A stretch of 64,000 bases of DNA from Candidatus Gastranaerophilales bacterium (GTDB lineage Bacteria; Cyanobacteriota; Vampirovibrionia; Gastranaerophilales; Gastranaerophilaceae). The notes under the pieces were generated by a model. That model had not been told where the DNA came from, did not search any database, and worked only from the letters and a program-made list of their open reading frames with translations. Shown here one piece after another: positions 53,293-62,312 of the stretch. Made by a program: the position numbers and the translations under genes. Location of the stretch: assembly GCA_900552525.1 (NCBI GenBank), contig UNSK01000004.1, positions 1 to 64,000 of the forward strand, in the 5' to 3' direction. Every line of letters begins with the position of its first letter. The stretch's first letter is position 1.

Positions 53293-53495
53293 TTTTTTGG
53301 TGTGTATTTTAGCAGGTCATTAGGCGTACAATCGAGAGCAAAGCACAGTTTGTCTAATGTACTGAAATCAATACCAGCGGTTTTATCATAGTACAAATTG
53401 TATACAGTATTATATTGAAGCCCTGCCAGTTTAGCAGTTTCGGCTATTGTCATTCTTCGCATTCCTATTAATAAAGAAATATTATTTTTAATCAT
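53289..53495 (-). CDS. Small XRE/Cro-type regulator, 68 aa
   Basis: A bare helix-turn-helix domain: RRMTIAETAKLAGLQYNTVY then DFSTLDKLCFALDCTPNDLL, the Cro/C1 pattern of HTH_26. The ORF overlaps the rsmA 3' end by 4 bp. TAAAAT (53507-53502) ends six bases before the ATG, with no ribosome site, matching the leaderless pattern. Target unknown. Confidence 0.8.
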   Translation of the reverse strand: MIKNNISLLIGMRRMTIAETAKLAGLQYNTVYNLYYDKTAGIDFSTLDKLCFALDCTPNDLLKYTPKN

Positions 53496-53563
53496 AAAGA
53501 TATTTTAAAGCAAAAATAGATTAATGGTTTAACCCTGCACTCTTTTTATGTAATAATGTTTAA

Positions 53564-54187
53564 ATGAGATATATAGCGATTACAGATATTCACGGCGAAC
53601 TTAAAAAACTGGAGAGTGTTTTATCTCAAATAGATACACGTCCGGACGATGTCTTTGTCTTTATGGGGGATTATATTGACAGGGGGCCTGATTCAAGAGG
53701 GGTCGTTGATAGAATAATTGCACTGGGAGAAACCAATAAATGTATTTATTTGATAGGTTCTCACGAGTATGCTCTTCTGCATACAAATGACGAATATTAT
53801 CAGTTTCTTTTTGATAATTATGGCGGGCCTGCGACGGTCAGAAGCTACGGAAGCTTTGAGAATATTTTCAAAGTTCACGGGGACTTTTACAGGAATCTCA
53901 AATTTTACTACTTAACAGACAAGTATCTTTTTGTTCACGCCGGTATAAATCCGGATTATCCGCTGGAAGAGCAGGATGAAGTCGATCTGGTTTATATCAG
54001 AGGAAAGTTTATTTATTCAAAACACAAGCTTCCGCAAAAAATTATTTTCGGGCATACAGAGTTTGATGAACCATATATTGATGAAGGCAAAATTTGTATT
54101 GATTTGGGATGCGGAAAGTATCCGGATGCACATTTATGTGCACTAATTTTGAACGAAGACGGTACAAGAGAGTTTGTATACTCATGA
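53564..54187 (+). CDS. PPP-family metallophosphatase
   Basis: A 207-residue phosphatase: ITDIHGELKKLESVL, FMGDYIDRGPDS and YLIGSHEYALL, then FVHAGINPDYPL and FGHTEF. These are the PPP metal-site motifs, except that the usual GNHE is GSHE, so the bridging Asn is Ser. Activity may be altered or use another metal. Substrate could be a phosphoprotein or Ap4A. TATG-TAATAAT ends six bases before the ATG, a leaderless-type start. Confidence 0.88.
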   Translation: MRYIAITDIHGELKKLESVLSQIDTRPDDVFVFMGDYIDRGPDSRGVVDRIIALGETNKCIYLIGSHEYALLHTNDEYYQFLFDNYGGPATVRSYGSFENIFKVHGDFYRNLKFYYLTDKYLFVHAGINPDYPLEEQDEVDLVYIRGKFIYSKHKLPQKIIFGHTEFDEPYIDEGKICIDLGCGKYPDAHLCALILNEDGTREFVYS

Positions 54188-54307
54188 TTGAATTACTAGC
54201 CATGCGGATATTCAACTTTGAGTATACCAGACTGGTAGAAAAAGTTGACATGACTAGGCCTATGTGTTAGTTCTAAATGCTGTACAAGTTCGTAAAATAT
54301 TATATAT

Positions 54308-54628
54308 ATGGATAATTATAAGAAGAAGTTTGGGAAACATTTACAGGTTTTAAGGAAAAAACGTAATTATACACAATGGAAGTTAGCAGAGATTATTGGT
54401 GTTGATTCTAAATATTTAAGCAGACTTGAGTCAGGTTATTCCTCCCCATCTTTTGATATGCTTCAGAAACTTGCAGAAGCATTAAAAGTTGATATAGAAT
54501 TATTGTTTCGTTTTACTGATATGGAAACCAGAGAAGAGTTGGAACAGGAAATCTGTAAGAAACTCAAAAGTGCTGATGTCAAAGAGTTGAAACTAATTCT
54601 TAAACTGGTGAATGACGTTATTTTATAA
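54308..54628 (+). CDS. XRE-family regulator, 106 aa
   Basis: N-terminal helix-turn-helix: KHLQVLRKKRNYTQWKLAEI, then GVDSKYLSRLESGYSSPSFD, followed by a C-terminal acidic helix (EELEQEICKKLKSADVKELK). The AT-rich DNA before the ATG has a TAAAAT but no ribosome site. It sits 48 bp upstream of the histidine kinase, which has its own promoter. Confidence 0.85.
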   Translation: MDNYKKKFGKHLQVLRKKRNYTQWKLAEIIGVDSKYLSRLESGYSSPSFDMLQKLAEALKVDIELLFRFTDMETREELEQEICKKLKSADVKELKLILKLVNDVIL

Positions 54629-54642
54629 CTTTCCAGTTTTGA

Positions 54643-54670
54643 TTTACATTTACCCGTTTTTTGTTATCAT
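54643..54670 (+). promoter_or_regulatory. Promoter of histidine kinase operon, leaderless type
   Basis: -35 TTTACA (54643-54648), 16 bp, extended -10 TGT-TATCAT (54665-54670), six bases, ATG 54677. Confidence 0.65.
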
Positions 54671-54676
54671 GTTGGT

Positions 54677-56689
54677 ATGACAAAGTTTTTGTTAATTAGC
54701 GGGGACAGTGAAAAAGAGAAAATCGTAATGGAGGTTTTTCCGGCTGACGAAGTAATCGTATCAGCTGATGAAACTATGATTTTTGATGTCCTTAAGGTGG
54801 AAGAGCCCGATATAGTGATAGTTGACGGGGATATAGAAACTCTTGATTTGAAACCTCTTTGCAGAAAAATAAAACAGTATCCGGTTGTAATAATCCTCTT
54901 GCTTGGTGAAAAAGACCACGGTAAAGATGTTATGCACAATGCAAATCTATTCATTAAAACGCCGATTGATAAAAAACTTTTGTTTGCTACTGTTGATTCA
55001 AGCTTGAAAACGCGTCACTCTCTTTTAAAAATGACAAAGGCTAATCAGGAACTTGCCAGAAGTCTTTATCAGCTAAATGTTCTTTACAATACAAGTTCTC
55101 AGCTTGCGGGTTCGCTTGATAAGGATAAGCTTATCAAAATTATGATTGAGGGGATTGAAAAGTCGCTTAATTTTGAGCTTTCCTGCACTCTTATGTTCCG
55201 CTCTGAACGTGAGCCGGTACTAATAATTAATTCACTTTACAAGGTATCGGACAGACTCCTTGAAGCTTTGAAATTACGGGCGATTTTAAGCTATAAATCA
55301 CTGCTTTCTGACCCGCCTGTTGATATTAAAATCGGGAATTTGAAAATCGAAAAGAACATAAAGCACAATATTCAAGAGTATGATTTCTCAATACTCAGAT
55401 TTGACAATATGTTTGCACCAATTGCGTTAAACGATGAGTTTTTCGGGTTTACGGAAATTTATAGGGAAAAACCGTTTTCAACTGAAGATGCGACCTGCTT
55501 TCAAACTCTTGTGCAGCAAGTGATGCTGCCAATACAAAGCGCAGCTTTATATCAAGAGTTAAAAACTACCAACCTAAGGTTGCAAAAACTTGAACGTATG
55601 AAATCTGAATTTATTTCGATTGTTTCTCATGAACTCCGAACGCCGCTTACTGCAATTAAAAATGCTATGGACATTATTTTGAGCCGCAAAGCCGGTGAGA
55701 TGACGGAAAATATTGAGAAGTTCGTTTCTATGGGCAAACGTAATGCCATAAGGCTTTCAGGAATTATTAACGATTTGCTTGATATTTCCAAAATTGAAGC
55801 CGGCAAAATGGATTTCAAATTTGAATTAATTCATGTAGGACCTGTTATTGAGTATGTGAAAAATAACCTTGCAGAAGTTGCAAGGGAGAAAAATCTTGTA
55901 ATAAAATATACTCCGTCAGGCGAGGATGTTGAAGTTTATGCTGACTCAAACAGGTTAGAGCAGGTGCTGACAAACCTTGTTTCTAATGCGATTAAATTTA
56001 CTCCGGATGCGGGTGAAATTGACATTTCTTCAAAAGTTGTAAATGCAAGAGAGCTTCAGTACGACCATTGTTTCGAAGAAGATATTAAAAGACTGCAGGG
56101 AAATTATTTACTCGTATGTGTTGAAGACCATGGTATCGGAATTGAGAGAAAAGATTTGAACCATGTGTTTGATAAGTTTGCTCAGATTGAAAACTCTCTT
56201 TCAAGAAAAGTCGGAGGTTCTGGGCTCGGACTTCCGATTGCAAGACAGCTGATGGAATCTCATAACGGTGCTATCTGGTGTGATAGTGAAATTAACAAAG
56301 GTTCAAAATTCTATTTTGTAATTCCTGTTGCAAATGACAGAAGCAATTTTGTTATGATTAAGAAACAGCTTGCCCAGCGCGCACGTTCAAATGGCTCAAC
56401 TATTGCGGTAATAAAGATTAAGTCTACAAATGAAGTTATTGAAAACTTGCTAAGAGAAAATAATTTATTAAACAAAACATATATGACCAATTCGCTTATT
56501 GAAAAAGAAGGTGCGATGACAACTCTATCATTAATTCTTGTTGATGGTGATAAACCTTCTGCTGAATTTCTCAAGAAGAAAATTGACTCTGTTATAGAGC
56601 AAAACAGGAACTTATACGGCGAATGTGATATAATGTATTCATACGATATTGAAGGAGATACACATGAAAAAGATACTTATAGTGGATGA
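54677..56689 (+). CDS. Soluble hybrid-type sensor histidine kinase
   Basis: A 670-residue kinase without membrane segments. Residues 1-115 look like a receiver-type domain (DIVIVDGDIETLDLKPL, FIKTPIDKKLL); about 125-290 GAF-like; coiled coil, then HisKA with the phosphorylated His in IVSHELRTPLTAI (about residue 317); HATPase with VLTNLVSNAIKFTP, VEDHGIGIERKDL and GGSGLGLPIA (to about 555). A further 110-residue C-terminal domain is unassigned. It probably phosphorylates the response regulator whose gene overlaps its end by 26 bp. Confidence 0.93.
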   Translation: MTKFLLISGDSEKEKIVMEVFPADEVIVSADETMIFDVLKVEEPDIVIVDGDIETLDLKPLCRKIKQYPVVIILLLGEKDHGKDVMHNANLFIKTPIDKKLLFATVDSSLKTRHSLLKMTKANQELARSLYQLNVLYNTSSQLAGSLDKDKLIKIMIEGIEKSLNFELSCTLMFRSEREPVLIINSLYKVSDRLLEALKLRAILSYKSLLSDPPVDIKIGNLKIEKNIKHNIQEYDFSILRFDNMFAPIALNDEFFGFTEIYREKPFSTEDATCFQTLVQQVMLPIQSAALYQELKTTNLRLQKLERMKSEFISIVSHELRTPLTAIKNAMDIILSRKAGEMTENIEKFVSMGKRNAIRLSGIINDLLDISKIEAGKMDFKFELIHVGPVIEYVKNNLAEVAREKNLVIKYTPSGEDVEVYADSNRLEQVLTNLVSNAIKFTPDAGEIDISSKVVNARELQYDHCFEEDIKRLQGNYLLVCVEDHGIGIERKDLNHVFDKFAQIENSLSRKVGGSGLGLPIARQLMESHNGAIWCDSEINKGSKFYFVIPVANDRSNFVMIKKQLAQRARSNGSTIAVIKIKSTNEVIENLLRENNLLNKTYMTNSLIEKEGAMTTLSLILVDGDKPSAEFLKKKIDSVIEQNRNLYGECDIMYSYDIEGDTHEKDTYSG

Positions 56690-57038
56690 CGAGCAGGACA
56701 TCGTTGAAAGCTTAAAGTTTGTTCTGGAGGTTTCAGGCTATGTGTGTTATACCGCTTATAACGGCGAGGATGGATTGAGGCTCGCAAAAGAAATTATGCC
56801 GGATTTGATTATCCTTGATGTTATGATGCCGAAAATTAACGGTTATAAGATAAGCAGACTCCTTAAATATGACAGCAAATACAAAGATATTCCGATAATT
56901 ATGGTTACAGCCCGTTCGCAGCTCGAGGATAAGATGATTGGCGAGGAAACAGGCGTTAATGAGTATATTACTAAACCATTTGAGCTTGATGCAATCGTCA
57001 AGAAGGTTGAGAGTTATCTTGGCGGCGGAGAAGAATAA
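56664..57038 (+). CDS. Single-domain response regulator
   Basis: A 124-residue CheY-like receiver: ILIVDDEQDIVESLKF, phospho-Asp in LIILDVMMPKINGYK, Thr in VTARSQ and Lys in YITKPFEL. It has no output domain, so it works by protein contacts, perhaps with the GspE-like protein that follows (their genes share one base, ATGG at 57038). GAAGGAG precedes ATG 56664. Confidence 0.95.
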   Translation: MKKILIVDDEQDIVESLKFVLEVSGYVCYTAYNGEDGLRLAKEIMPDLIILDVMMPKINGYKISRLLKYDSKYKDIPIIMVTARSQLEDKMIGEETGVNEYITKPFELDAIVKKVESYLGGGEE

Positions 57039-58423
57039 TGGAAACCATTACAAATAAAACACTGGAAAAACTTAAGTATGAGCTTGTGCGTGACGGTATA
57101 GTTTCATATGAAACTCTGGAGAAGGCGGAAGAGCTCGCAAATGTTCAGAGAATTAATATCGGGCAGGCGCTGATTAATTCCGGAATTCTGGCAGAGGATA
57201 CGCTTCTAAAATTCCTTGAAACAAAACTGCATATTCCCTATGTAAATCTGGAAGATTATGAACCCGATACCAGGTGTTTTAAGTTCGTAACTTTTGCTGA
57301 TGCACGAAGATACAGGATTATTCCGCTTTTTAAAATAGAAGATGTATTAACTGTTGCAATGGCAGATCCGCTGGATTTGTTTGCGATTGATAAGATTATT
57401 GAAACAGCTGAATGTTCAATTGAACCGGTTATTGCATCTGAAGCAAGTATTGTTAAAAAGATTGATGAGTATTACAAAGTTGCTGATACTGTTGACAGCA
57501 TAACTCTTACGTCTGATGAAGATGAGGAGTTTGACTGGACCGAAGAACTTCATAAAGAAGAAGCCGGAGAAGAACATATACAGCATGTTATCAGAGCTAT
57601 TTTAAAACAGGCTATTATTGAAGATGTTCATGAAGTTAACTTTGAGCAGGTAGAGGAAGGGTTGAAAGTTGTTTTTAAGAAAAACGGCGAGCCGTCTGAT
57701 AAGGGAACAATTCCAGCTATTTTAAATTCAGCTTTTGTTTCAAAGCTTAAAACACTTTCTAATCTTGATGCAACAGTATGTGAGATTCCCCAGCTCGGGA
57801 AACTCTGTTTTAAAGTCGAAAATGCAATGCTGATTGCATCAGTTTCATCGTTTCCGACTATTATGGGTGAAAGAATTTCACTTAAGATTTATAAACCGCC
57901 GAAACACTTAGACAAGATTATCCCTGATGAAAAACAGCGAAGTATAATTTCTCATGCCCTGAATAATCCTGGAATAATTCTTGTATGCGGCTCTCCTCTC
58001 AGCGGGAAAACGCATATGATTTATTCTCTTTTGATGGAAGCTGCTACTTCCGGTAAAAATATAATGACTATTGAATCTATTGCAAAATATGAACTTAAAG
58101 GGGTTAACCAGTGCGAACTCAATGAAAATGTCGGCTTCAGCATGGATAAAGCTCTCAGATATGTTGAGTTTCAATCACCTGAAATGATTTATCTGGAAGG
58201 GGTTAAAACTCGTGATGCGTTTGAATTTTTGTCCGAACTATTTTATAACGACAAGACTGTTATTACAGAATTTATGGCAAATAACATGACGGATTTAAGG
58301 CAAAAGCTTGCTTTTGAAGATTTTCAATCATTCAAAACACTTATTACATGCTTGATATTTATACACTCCAAAGACAGTGTTGAGGTTTTTGATAAAGAAA
58401 CACTCCAAAAATATTTAGCTTAA
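57038..58423 (+). CDS. GspE/PilB-like ATPase, degenerate
   Basis: A 461-residue protein. The N-terminal 150 residues are an MshEN/GspE N-terminal domain (GQALINSGILAEDTLLKFLE, VAMADPLDLFAIDKII), which in relatives binds cyclic di-GMP or partner proteins. The rest is a type II/IV secretion ATPase fold with Walker A GSPLSGKT (about 317-324) and a Walker B region reading IYLEGVKTRDAFEFL instead of the canonical VGEIRDxET. The tetra-Cys zinc site is absent. It may be a regulator rather than a motor. Last gene of the kinase operon. Confidence 0.8.
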   Translation: METITNKTLEKLKYELVRDGIVSYETLEKAEELANVQRINIGQALINSGILAEDTLLKFLETKLHIPYVNLEDYEPDTRCFKFVTFADARRYRIIPLFKIEDVLTVAMADPLDLFAIDKIIETAECSIEPVIASEASIVKKIDEYYKVADTVDSITLTSDEDEEFDWTEELHKEEAGEEHIQHVIRAILKQAIIEDVHEVNFEQVEEGLKVVFKKNGEPSDKGTIPAILNSAFVSKLKTLSNLDATVCEIPQLGKLCFKVENAMLIASVSSFPTIMGERISLKIYKPPKHLDKIIPDEKQRSIISHALNNPGIILVCGSPLSGKTHMIYSLLMEAATSGKNIMTIESIAKYELKGVNQCELNENVGFSMDKALRYVEFQSPEMIYLEGVKTRDAFEFLSELFYNDKTVITEFMANNMTDLRQKLAFEDFQSFKTLITCLIFIHSKDSVEVFDKETLQKYLA

Positions 58424-58502
58424 TTTCTGTTGTAATTACAATGGAAGCATGATGAACAATATGTTATAATAAATTTTGTAAAAAGAAGAAAGGAAGTTAA
58501 TT

Positions 58503-59045
58503 ATGGCAAAATACGTATGTTCAATCTGCGGTTATGTAGCAGAAGGTGAAGCTCCTGAAAAATGTCCTGTATGCGGAGCTGGTAAAGATAAATTCACAAT
58601 GATGGCAGAAGGTCAGAAAAACTATGCTGATGAACACAGAATTGGTGTAGCAAAAGATGTCGATCCTGAAATTCTTGAAGGTTTGAGAGCAAACTTCATG
58701 GGTGAATGCACAGAGGTCGGTATGTATATTGCAATGGCAAGACAGGCTGACAGAGAAGGTTATCCTGAAATTGCAGAAGCATTCAAAAGATATGCTTTTG
58801 AAGAAGCTGACCATGCTTCAAGATTTGCAGAACTTCTTGGTGAAGTTGTTACAAATTCAACTAAGAGAAATCTTGAATTACGTGCAGAAGCAGAATTCGG
58901 CGCTTGCGACGGTAAGATGAAAATCGCTAAACGTGCTAAAGAATTAGGTCTTGATGCTGTTCACGATACAGTTCACGAAATGGCAAAAGATGAAGCACGC
59001 CACGGACGCGGTTTCGACGGTCTGTTAGCAAGATACTTCGCATAA
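58503..59045 (+). CDS. rbr: Rubrerythrin, N-terminal rubredoxin type
   Basis: A 180-residue peroxide-reducing di-iron protein. The rubredoxin-like Fe(Cys)4 centre is at the N-terminus ([20 protein letters not shown]), i.e. reverse rubrerythrin order, followed by a ferritin-like domain with ligands in [39 protein letters not shown] and [11 protein letters not shown]. It protects against peroxide in anaerobes. Promoter: extended -10 TGT-TATAAT (58465-58470). Ribosome site AGGAAG. Confidence 0.95.
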   Translation: MAKYVCSICGYVAEGEAPEKCPVCGAGKDKFTMMAEGQKNYADEHRIGVAKDVDPEILEGLRANFMGECTEVGMYIAMARQADREGYPEIAEAFKRYAFEEADHASRFAELLGEVVTNSTKRNLELRAEAEFGACDGKMKIAKRAKELGLDAVHDTVHEMAKDEARHGRGFDGLLARYFA

Positions 59046-59068
59046 TGCTGCGCACGTAGACAAATAAT

Positions 59069-59629
59069 TTACGGGATTGAGATGAAATTGTTAAAAATCT
59101 CAATCCCGTTTTCTGTTAAGATTGCTTCCGGATGAAATTGTACCCCGTAAATCTTTTTGCCTTTAATTTCCACTGCCATAGGAATATTATCTTTTGTACT
59201 GGCGGTGATAATAATGTCGTCTGTTGTATTTGATACCATAAGCGAATGGTATCTGGCGGCGCTGAATCCCTGTTTTAATCCTTTAAATAAACAGAAATCA
59301 TCATTAAAGAATATCTGTGAATTTTTACCATGGAACGGCTCGGGTGCTTTTATTATCCCGGCTCCGAAATATTTGCAGATACATTGCATACCGAGGCATA
59401 CACCGAGTATAGGGCATTTGTCTTTATAAAAATCTATTACATCCATTGTAACCCCAGAGTTATCGGGATTACCCCACCCGGGAGATAGAATAATACGCTC
59501 AAAATTAAGTGATTTAATTTCATCAAGTGCCAGCTCATCATTTTTTATGACAATTGGTTCTATGCCTAACATTTTAATATATTGAACGATATTATAAGTA
59601 AAGGAATCATAGTTATCAATTATGAGCAT
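59069..59629 (-). CDS. pabA: Aminodeoxychorismate synthase glutaminase
   Basis: A 186-residue class I glutamine amidotransferase. Nucleophile Cys in ILGVCLGMQCI, catalytic His and Glu in GVQFHPEAILTENG. It feeds ammonia to chorismate; TrpG is nearly identical in sequence, but overlap (10 bp) with a PabB-PabC fusion gene points to folate synthesis. It may serve both pathways. Confidence 0.9.
   Translation of the reverse strand: MLIIDNYDSFTYNIVQYIKMLGIEPIVIKNDELALDEIKSLNFERIILSPGWGNPDNSGVTMDVIDFYKDKCPILGVCLGMQCICKYFGAGIIKAPEPFHGKNSQIFFNDDFCLFKGLKQGFSAARYHSLMVSNTTDDIIITASTKDNIPMAVEIKGKKIYGVQFHPEAILTENGIEIFNNFISIP
59071..59113 (+). terminator. Terminator of rbr built from the pabA 3' end
   Basis: Perfect 13-bp stem ACGGGATTGAGAT (59071-59083) with ATCTCAATCCCGT (59097-59109) and Ts. 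The same bases encode the last residues of pabA on the minus strand. Confidence 0.85.
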
Positions 59630-61158
59630 AATTCCACCTCAACCATTTTTCTTACGGAGTTGAAACAAAATATTTTTTCTGCTTTTTCTAAATCTGACGG
59701 GTACAAAACTTTTTCCTTAATTTTTCCCTGCTCTAAGAGCTTTGCTCTGAAAGTTCCGGCAAGCAGTCCGCATTCAACAGGAGGAGTGTACAATTCTCCG
59801 TTGATTTGTACTGCAATGTTTGTAAAAGTTCCTTCCGTTATCTCGCCGCGCTCATTTATACCGATAATATCAAAAATATCATCAGGAGCAGATTCCCTTA
59901 TTGTTGTCTTGTGATATAAAAATGGATTGGCCGAATTTGTCTTGCGGCCTAGCCTGATTTTATTGGAAATTATCGGCAGAAAAGTTTTTTCCTGTATTTC
60001 GAAACTTCCGTCCCTGTTAAGAAGCACTCTTTTTGTACCTTTTATATTTTTAATGCTGCTGTTCCATTTGAAATTCAGAGCGGCTGCGGATTTTTTCATC
60101 CGTTGAATATGGTTTTCCCAATCGTCTGTTCCTGTTTCAATCAGCTGGAAATCTGTTTGCAGAAATTTTGTTTTTGTTAAAGTTTCTTCCCACTCGTCCT
60201 CAGCGTTTGAATCCCAAACAACAGCGCCTCCGGCATGGTATGTATATTTATGATTATTCCCGTATAAAATCCTGATTGGAACTGAAAATTCACAAATATC
60301 AGGTGATAAGTATCCTATTGCACCGCAATAAAGATTTCTATCAAATGGTTCTAATTCATCAATTACTTTCATTGTTGAAACCTTAGGCGCGCCGGTAATT
60401 GAACCGCAAGGAAATATCGCTTTAAAAATATCAAAAAGGCTGATGCGGTCTTCAAGAATTGCAGAAACTTCTGATGTCATTTGATAAACAGTAGGGTGTT
60501 CTTCTATTTCGAAAAGTTTATTAACTTTTACTGTGCCGGTTTTGGCAATACGACCGAGGTCATTTCTTAAAAGATCGACAATCATGATATTTTCGGCGCG
60601 ATTTTTTATATCATTGTATAAAAAATCGCGCCTCTCCTCATCTTTCCCGTCATCAAGTTTCGGGGCTGTTCCTTTCATCGGCTTTGTTGTAATTTTTCTG
60701 CCTTCAAGCCTGAAAAATAGTTCCGGAGAGAAGGATAGAAGTGTTGTGTACTTATTTTTTATAAATGTATTATACGGTGTTTTTTGTTTATCAAGAAGTG
60801 CTTCAAAAAGTTCAATTCCGTCCAGATTTGTGAGAACCTCTGACGGGTAGGTGTAGTTAACTTCGTATGTCACACCTTCTGAAATATATTGTTTTATTTT
60901 TTCTATAGCATTTATGTACTGTTCTTTTGTTATTTTAGGACGGATTATTGTGCCAAGTTGTTTTGATTTTGCCGGAGTATACTTTTTGTATTTGTCAAAA
61001 ACTTCAAAATATAACTTTTTAAAGTCATATGTTATGTATCCCAGAAGAAAATATTTTTTTCGCAGTTTGTCAATTTCGTTGAGAGCTTCTTGTAAATTCT
61101 CTTCTGCTTCAATAATACGAACAGGTTTTTCAAAACATTTATCTGAGTAGATTTGCAT
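59620..61158 (-). CDS. pabB: PabB-PabC fusion: ADC synthase and lyase
   Basis: A 512-residue bifunctional enzyme making 4-aminobenzoate for folate. About 1-310 is the chorismate-binding domain: TYEVNYTYPSEVLTNL, KGTAPKLDDGKDEERRDFL, PCGSITGAPKVSTMK and YHAGGAVVWDS. About 315-512 is a PLP aminodeoxychorismate lyase domain with Lys in NPFLYHKTTIRE and ERGEITEGTFTNIAV. TATAAT (61170-61165) ends six bases before the ATG, so the mRNA is probably leaderless. Confidence 0.92.
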   Translation of the reverse strand: MQIYSDKCFEKPVRIIEAEENLQEALNEIDKLRKKYFLLGYITYDFKKLYFEVFDKYKKYTPAKSKQLGTIIRPKITKEQYINAIEKIKQYISEGVTYEVNYTYPSEVLTNLDGIELFEALLDKQKTPYNTFIKNKYTTLLSFSPELFFRLEGRKITTKPMKGTAPKLDDGKDEERRDFLYNDIKNRAENIMIVDLLRNDLGRIAKTGTVKVNKLFEIEEHPTVYQMTSEVSAILEDRISLFDIFKAIFPCGSITGAPKVSTMKVIDELEPFDRNLYCGAIGYLSPDICEFSVPIRILYGNNHKYTYHAGGAVVWDSNAEDEWEETLTKTKFLQTDFQLIETGTDDWENHIQRMKKSAAALNFKWNSSIKNIKGTKRVLLNRDGSFEIQEKTFLPIISNKIRLGRKTNSANPFLYHKTTIRESAPDDIFDIIGINERGEITEGTFTNIAVQINGELYTPPVECGLLAGTFRAKLLEQGKIKEKVLYPSDLEKAEKIFCFNSVRKMVEVELCS

Positions 61159-61164
61159 GATTTA

Positions 61165-61170
61165 ATTATA
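61165..61170 (-). promoter_or_regulatory. -10 box of pabBC-pabA, leaderless type
   Basis: TATAAT on the minus strand, then TAAATC and the ATG at 61158. No good -35 is visible. Confidence 0.5.
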
Positions 61171-61214
61171 GTACAACAAGCTGACAGTTCCATCATTGTG
61201 TGCGCTCTTGTTGT

Positions 61215-61249
61215 AAAAAAATGGCGGCATTGACGAGAATCATGCCACC
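61215..61249 (-). terminator. Terminator of the marR-mfp operon
   Basis: On the minus strand GGTGGCAT (61249-61242) pairs with ATGCCGCC (61230-61223), one G-U pair, then seven Ts (61221-61215). Confidence 0.75.
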
Positions 61250-61287
61250 GCTGAGTCGTAATACTGAAATTTTTACTTTTTTTAAAC

Positions 61288-62301
61288 TTACTGTTCTTTG
61301 AAATCTCTAATTTTTACTTTTGGCACAACAGACATTCCAGGTATAATAGCGTATTCTTCAGGATCAATTTTTTCTGTGAATACTATCTTAACCGGAATTC
61401 TTTGTACAATTTTAACAAAAGACCCTACAGCATTTTCCGGCGGGAACAAACTAGCTTTTGCACCGGAGCTTCTTTGAATACTGTCAATCTTTCCTTTGAA
61501 AACTTTGTCAGGATAAGTATCAATTTTGATATCAACATCCATGCCTTTTTTCATATGAGTAAGCTGTGTTTCTTTGTAATTAGCTACAACCCATACGTCA
61601 TGCGGAACTACAACAAAAAGCGGGCTTCCCGGCTGTACCATCATGCCGACTTCAACTTTTTTATTGGAAACAGTTCCATCAATAGGCGCTTTAATATCAG
61701 TATACTCAAGAGCCAGTTCTGCAGCACGTTTTTGTGCCTTCAAAACATTCAAGTCGGCATCTGCAACTTTTGCACTTTTAGACGGATCTTTTGAAAATAT
61801 TGACTGTTCTGCAGTTGTCTGTTTTGCCTGAACACTTTCCAGATTTGTTCTCGCTCTGTCTAAAGTTTGTTTTGATACCGCTCCTGCCTGATAAAGATTT
61901 TCATATCTTTCTAAATCTTTCTGTGCAAGTGCGATTTCAGAATTTGCTGCATTTAAGTTCGCATGCGCATTCTGTTGGTTTAACAAAGCTTTTTCATAAG
62001 CAGCTGTTGCCTGATCGAGTTTGACCTGATAATCAATTTTATCAATAACAGCTACTACCTGTCCGGCTTTGACAGGCTGATTATCTTTTACAAGAACTTT
62101 AACAATCTGTCCTGAAACCTTCGGCGATACTGAAACTGTTGTTGTTTCAACATAAGCGTCATCAGTAGACTGGTATCCAAGTGCATCATATATAAAATAT
62201 CCTGCAGCGAGAGCGCCTATGATTGCTAATGATGTAAATATATAACGTTTCTTAACAGGCAGTTTTTTTGTATTTTCTTCTATTTTATTCTCTTCACTCA
62301 T
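61288..62301 (-). CDS. Membrane fusion protein of an efflux pump (EmrA/HlyD type)
   Basis: A 337-residue periplasmic adaptor. One N-terminal helix (YIFTSLAIIGALAAGYFIYD), a biotinyl-lipoyl-like half (SGQIVKVLVKDNQPVKAGQV), a long coiled-coil hairpin (about 95-190) and the second half (IKAPIDGTVSNKKVEVGMMV). It links an inner-membrane exporter to a TolC-type channel. ATG 62301 has AAGGG 8 bases upstream, just past the marR stop. No inner-membrane EmrB-type gene follows here; it may lie past the channel gene. Confidence 0.92.
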   Translation of the reverse strand: MSEENKIEENTKKLPVKKRYIFTSLAIIGALAAGYFIYDALGYQSTDDAYVETTTVSVSPKVSGQIVKVLVKDNQPVKAGQVVAVIDKIDYQVKLDQATAAYEKALLNQQNAHANLNAANSEIALAQKDLERYENLYQAGAVSKQTLDRARTNLESVQAKQTTAEQSIFSKDPSKSAKVADADLNVLKAQKRAAELALEYTDIKAPIDGTVSNKKVEVGMMVQPGSPLFVVVPHDVWVVANYKETQLTHMKKGMDVDIKIDTYPDKVFKGKIDSIQRSSGAKASLFPPENAVGSFVKIVQRIPVKIVFTEKIDPEEYAIIPGMSVVPKVKIRDFKEQ

Positions 62302-62312
62302 TTCTTTCACCC

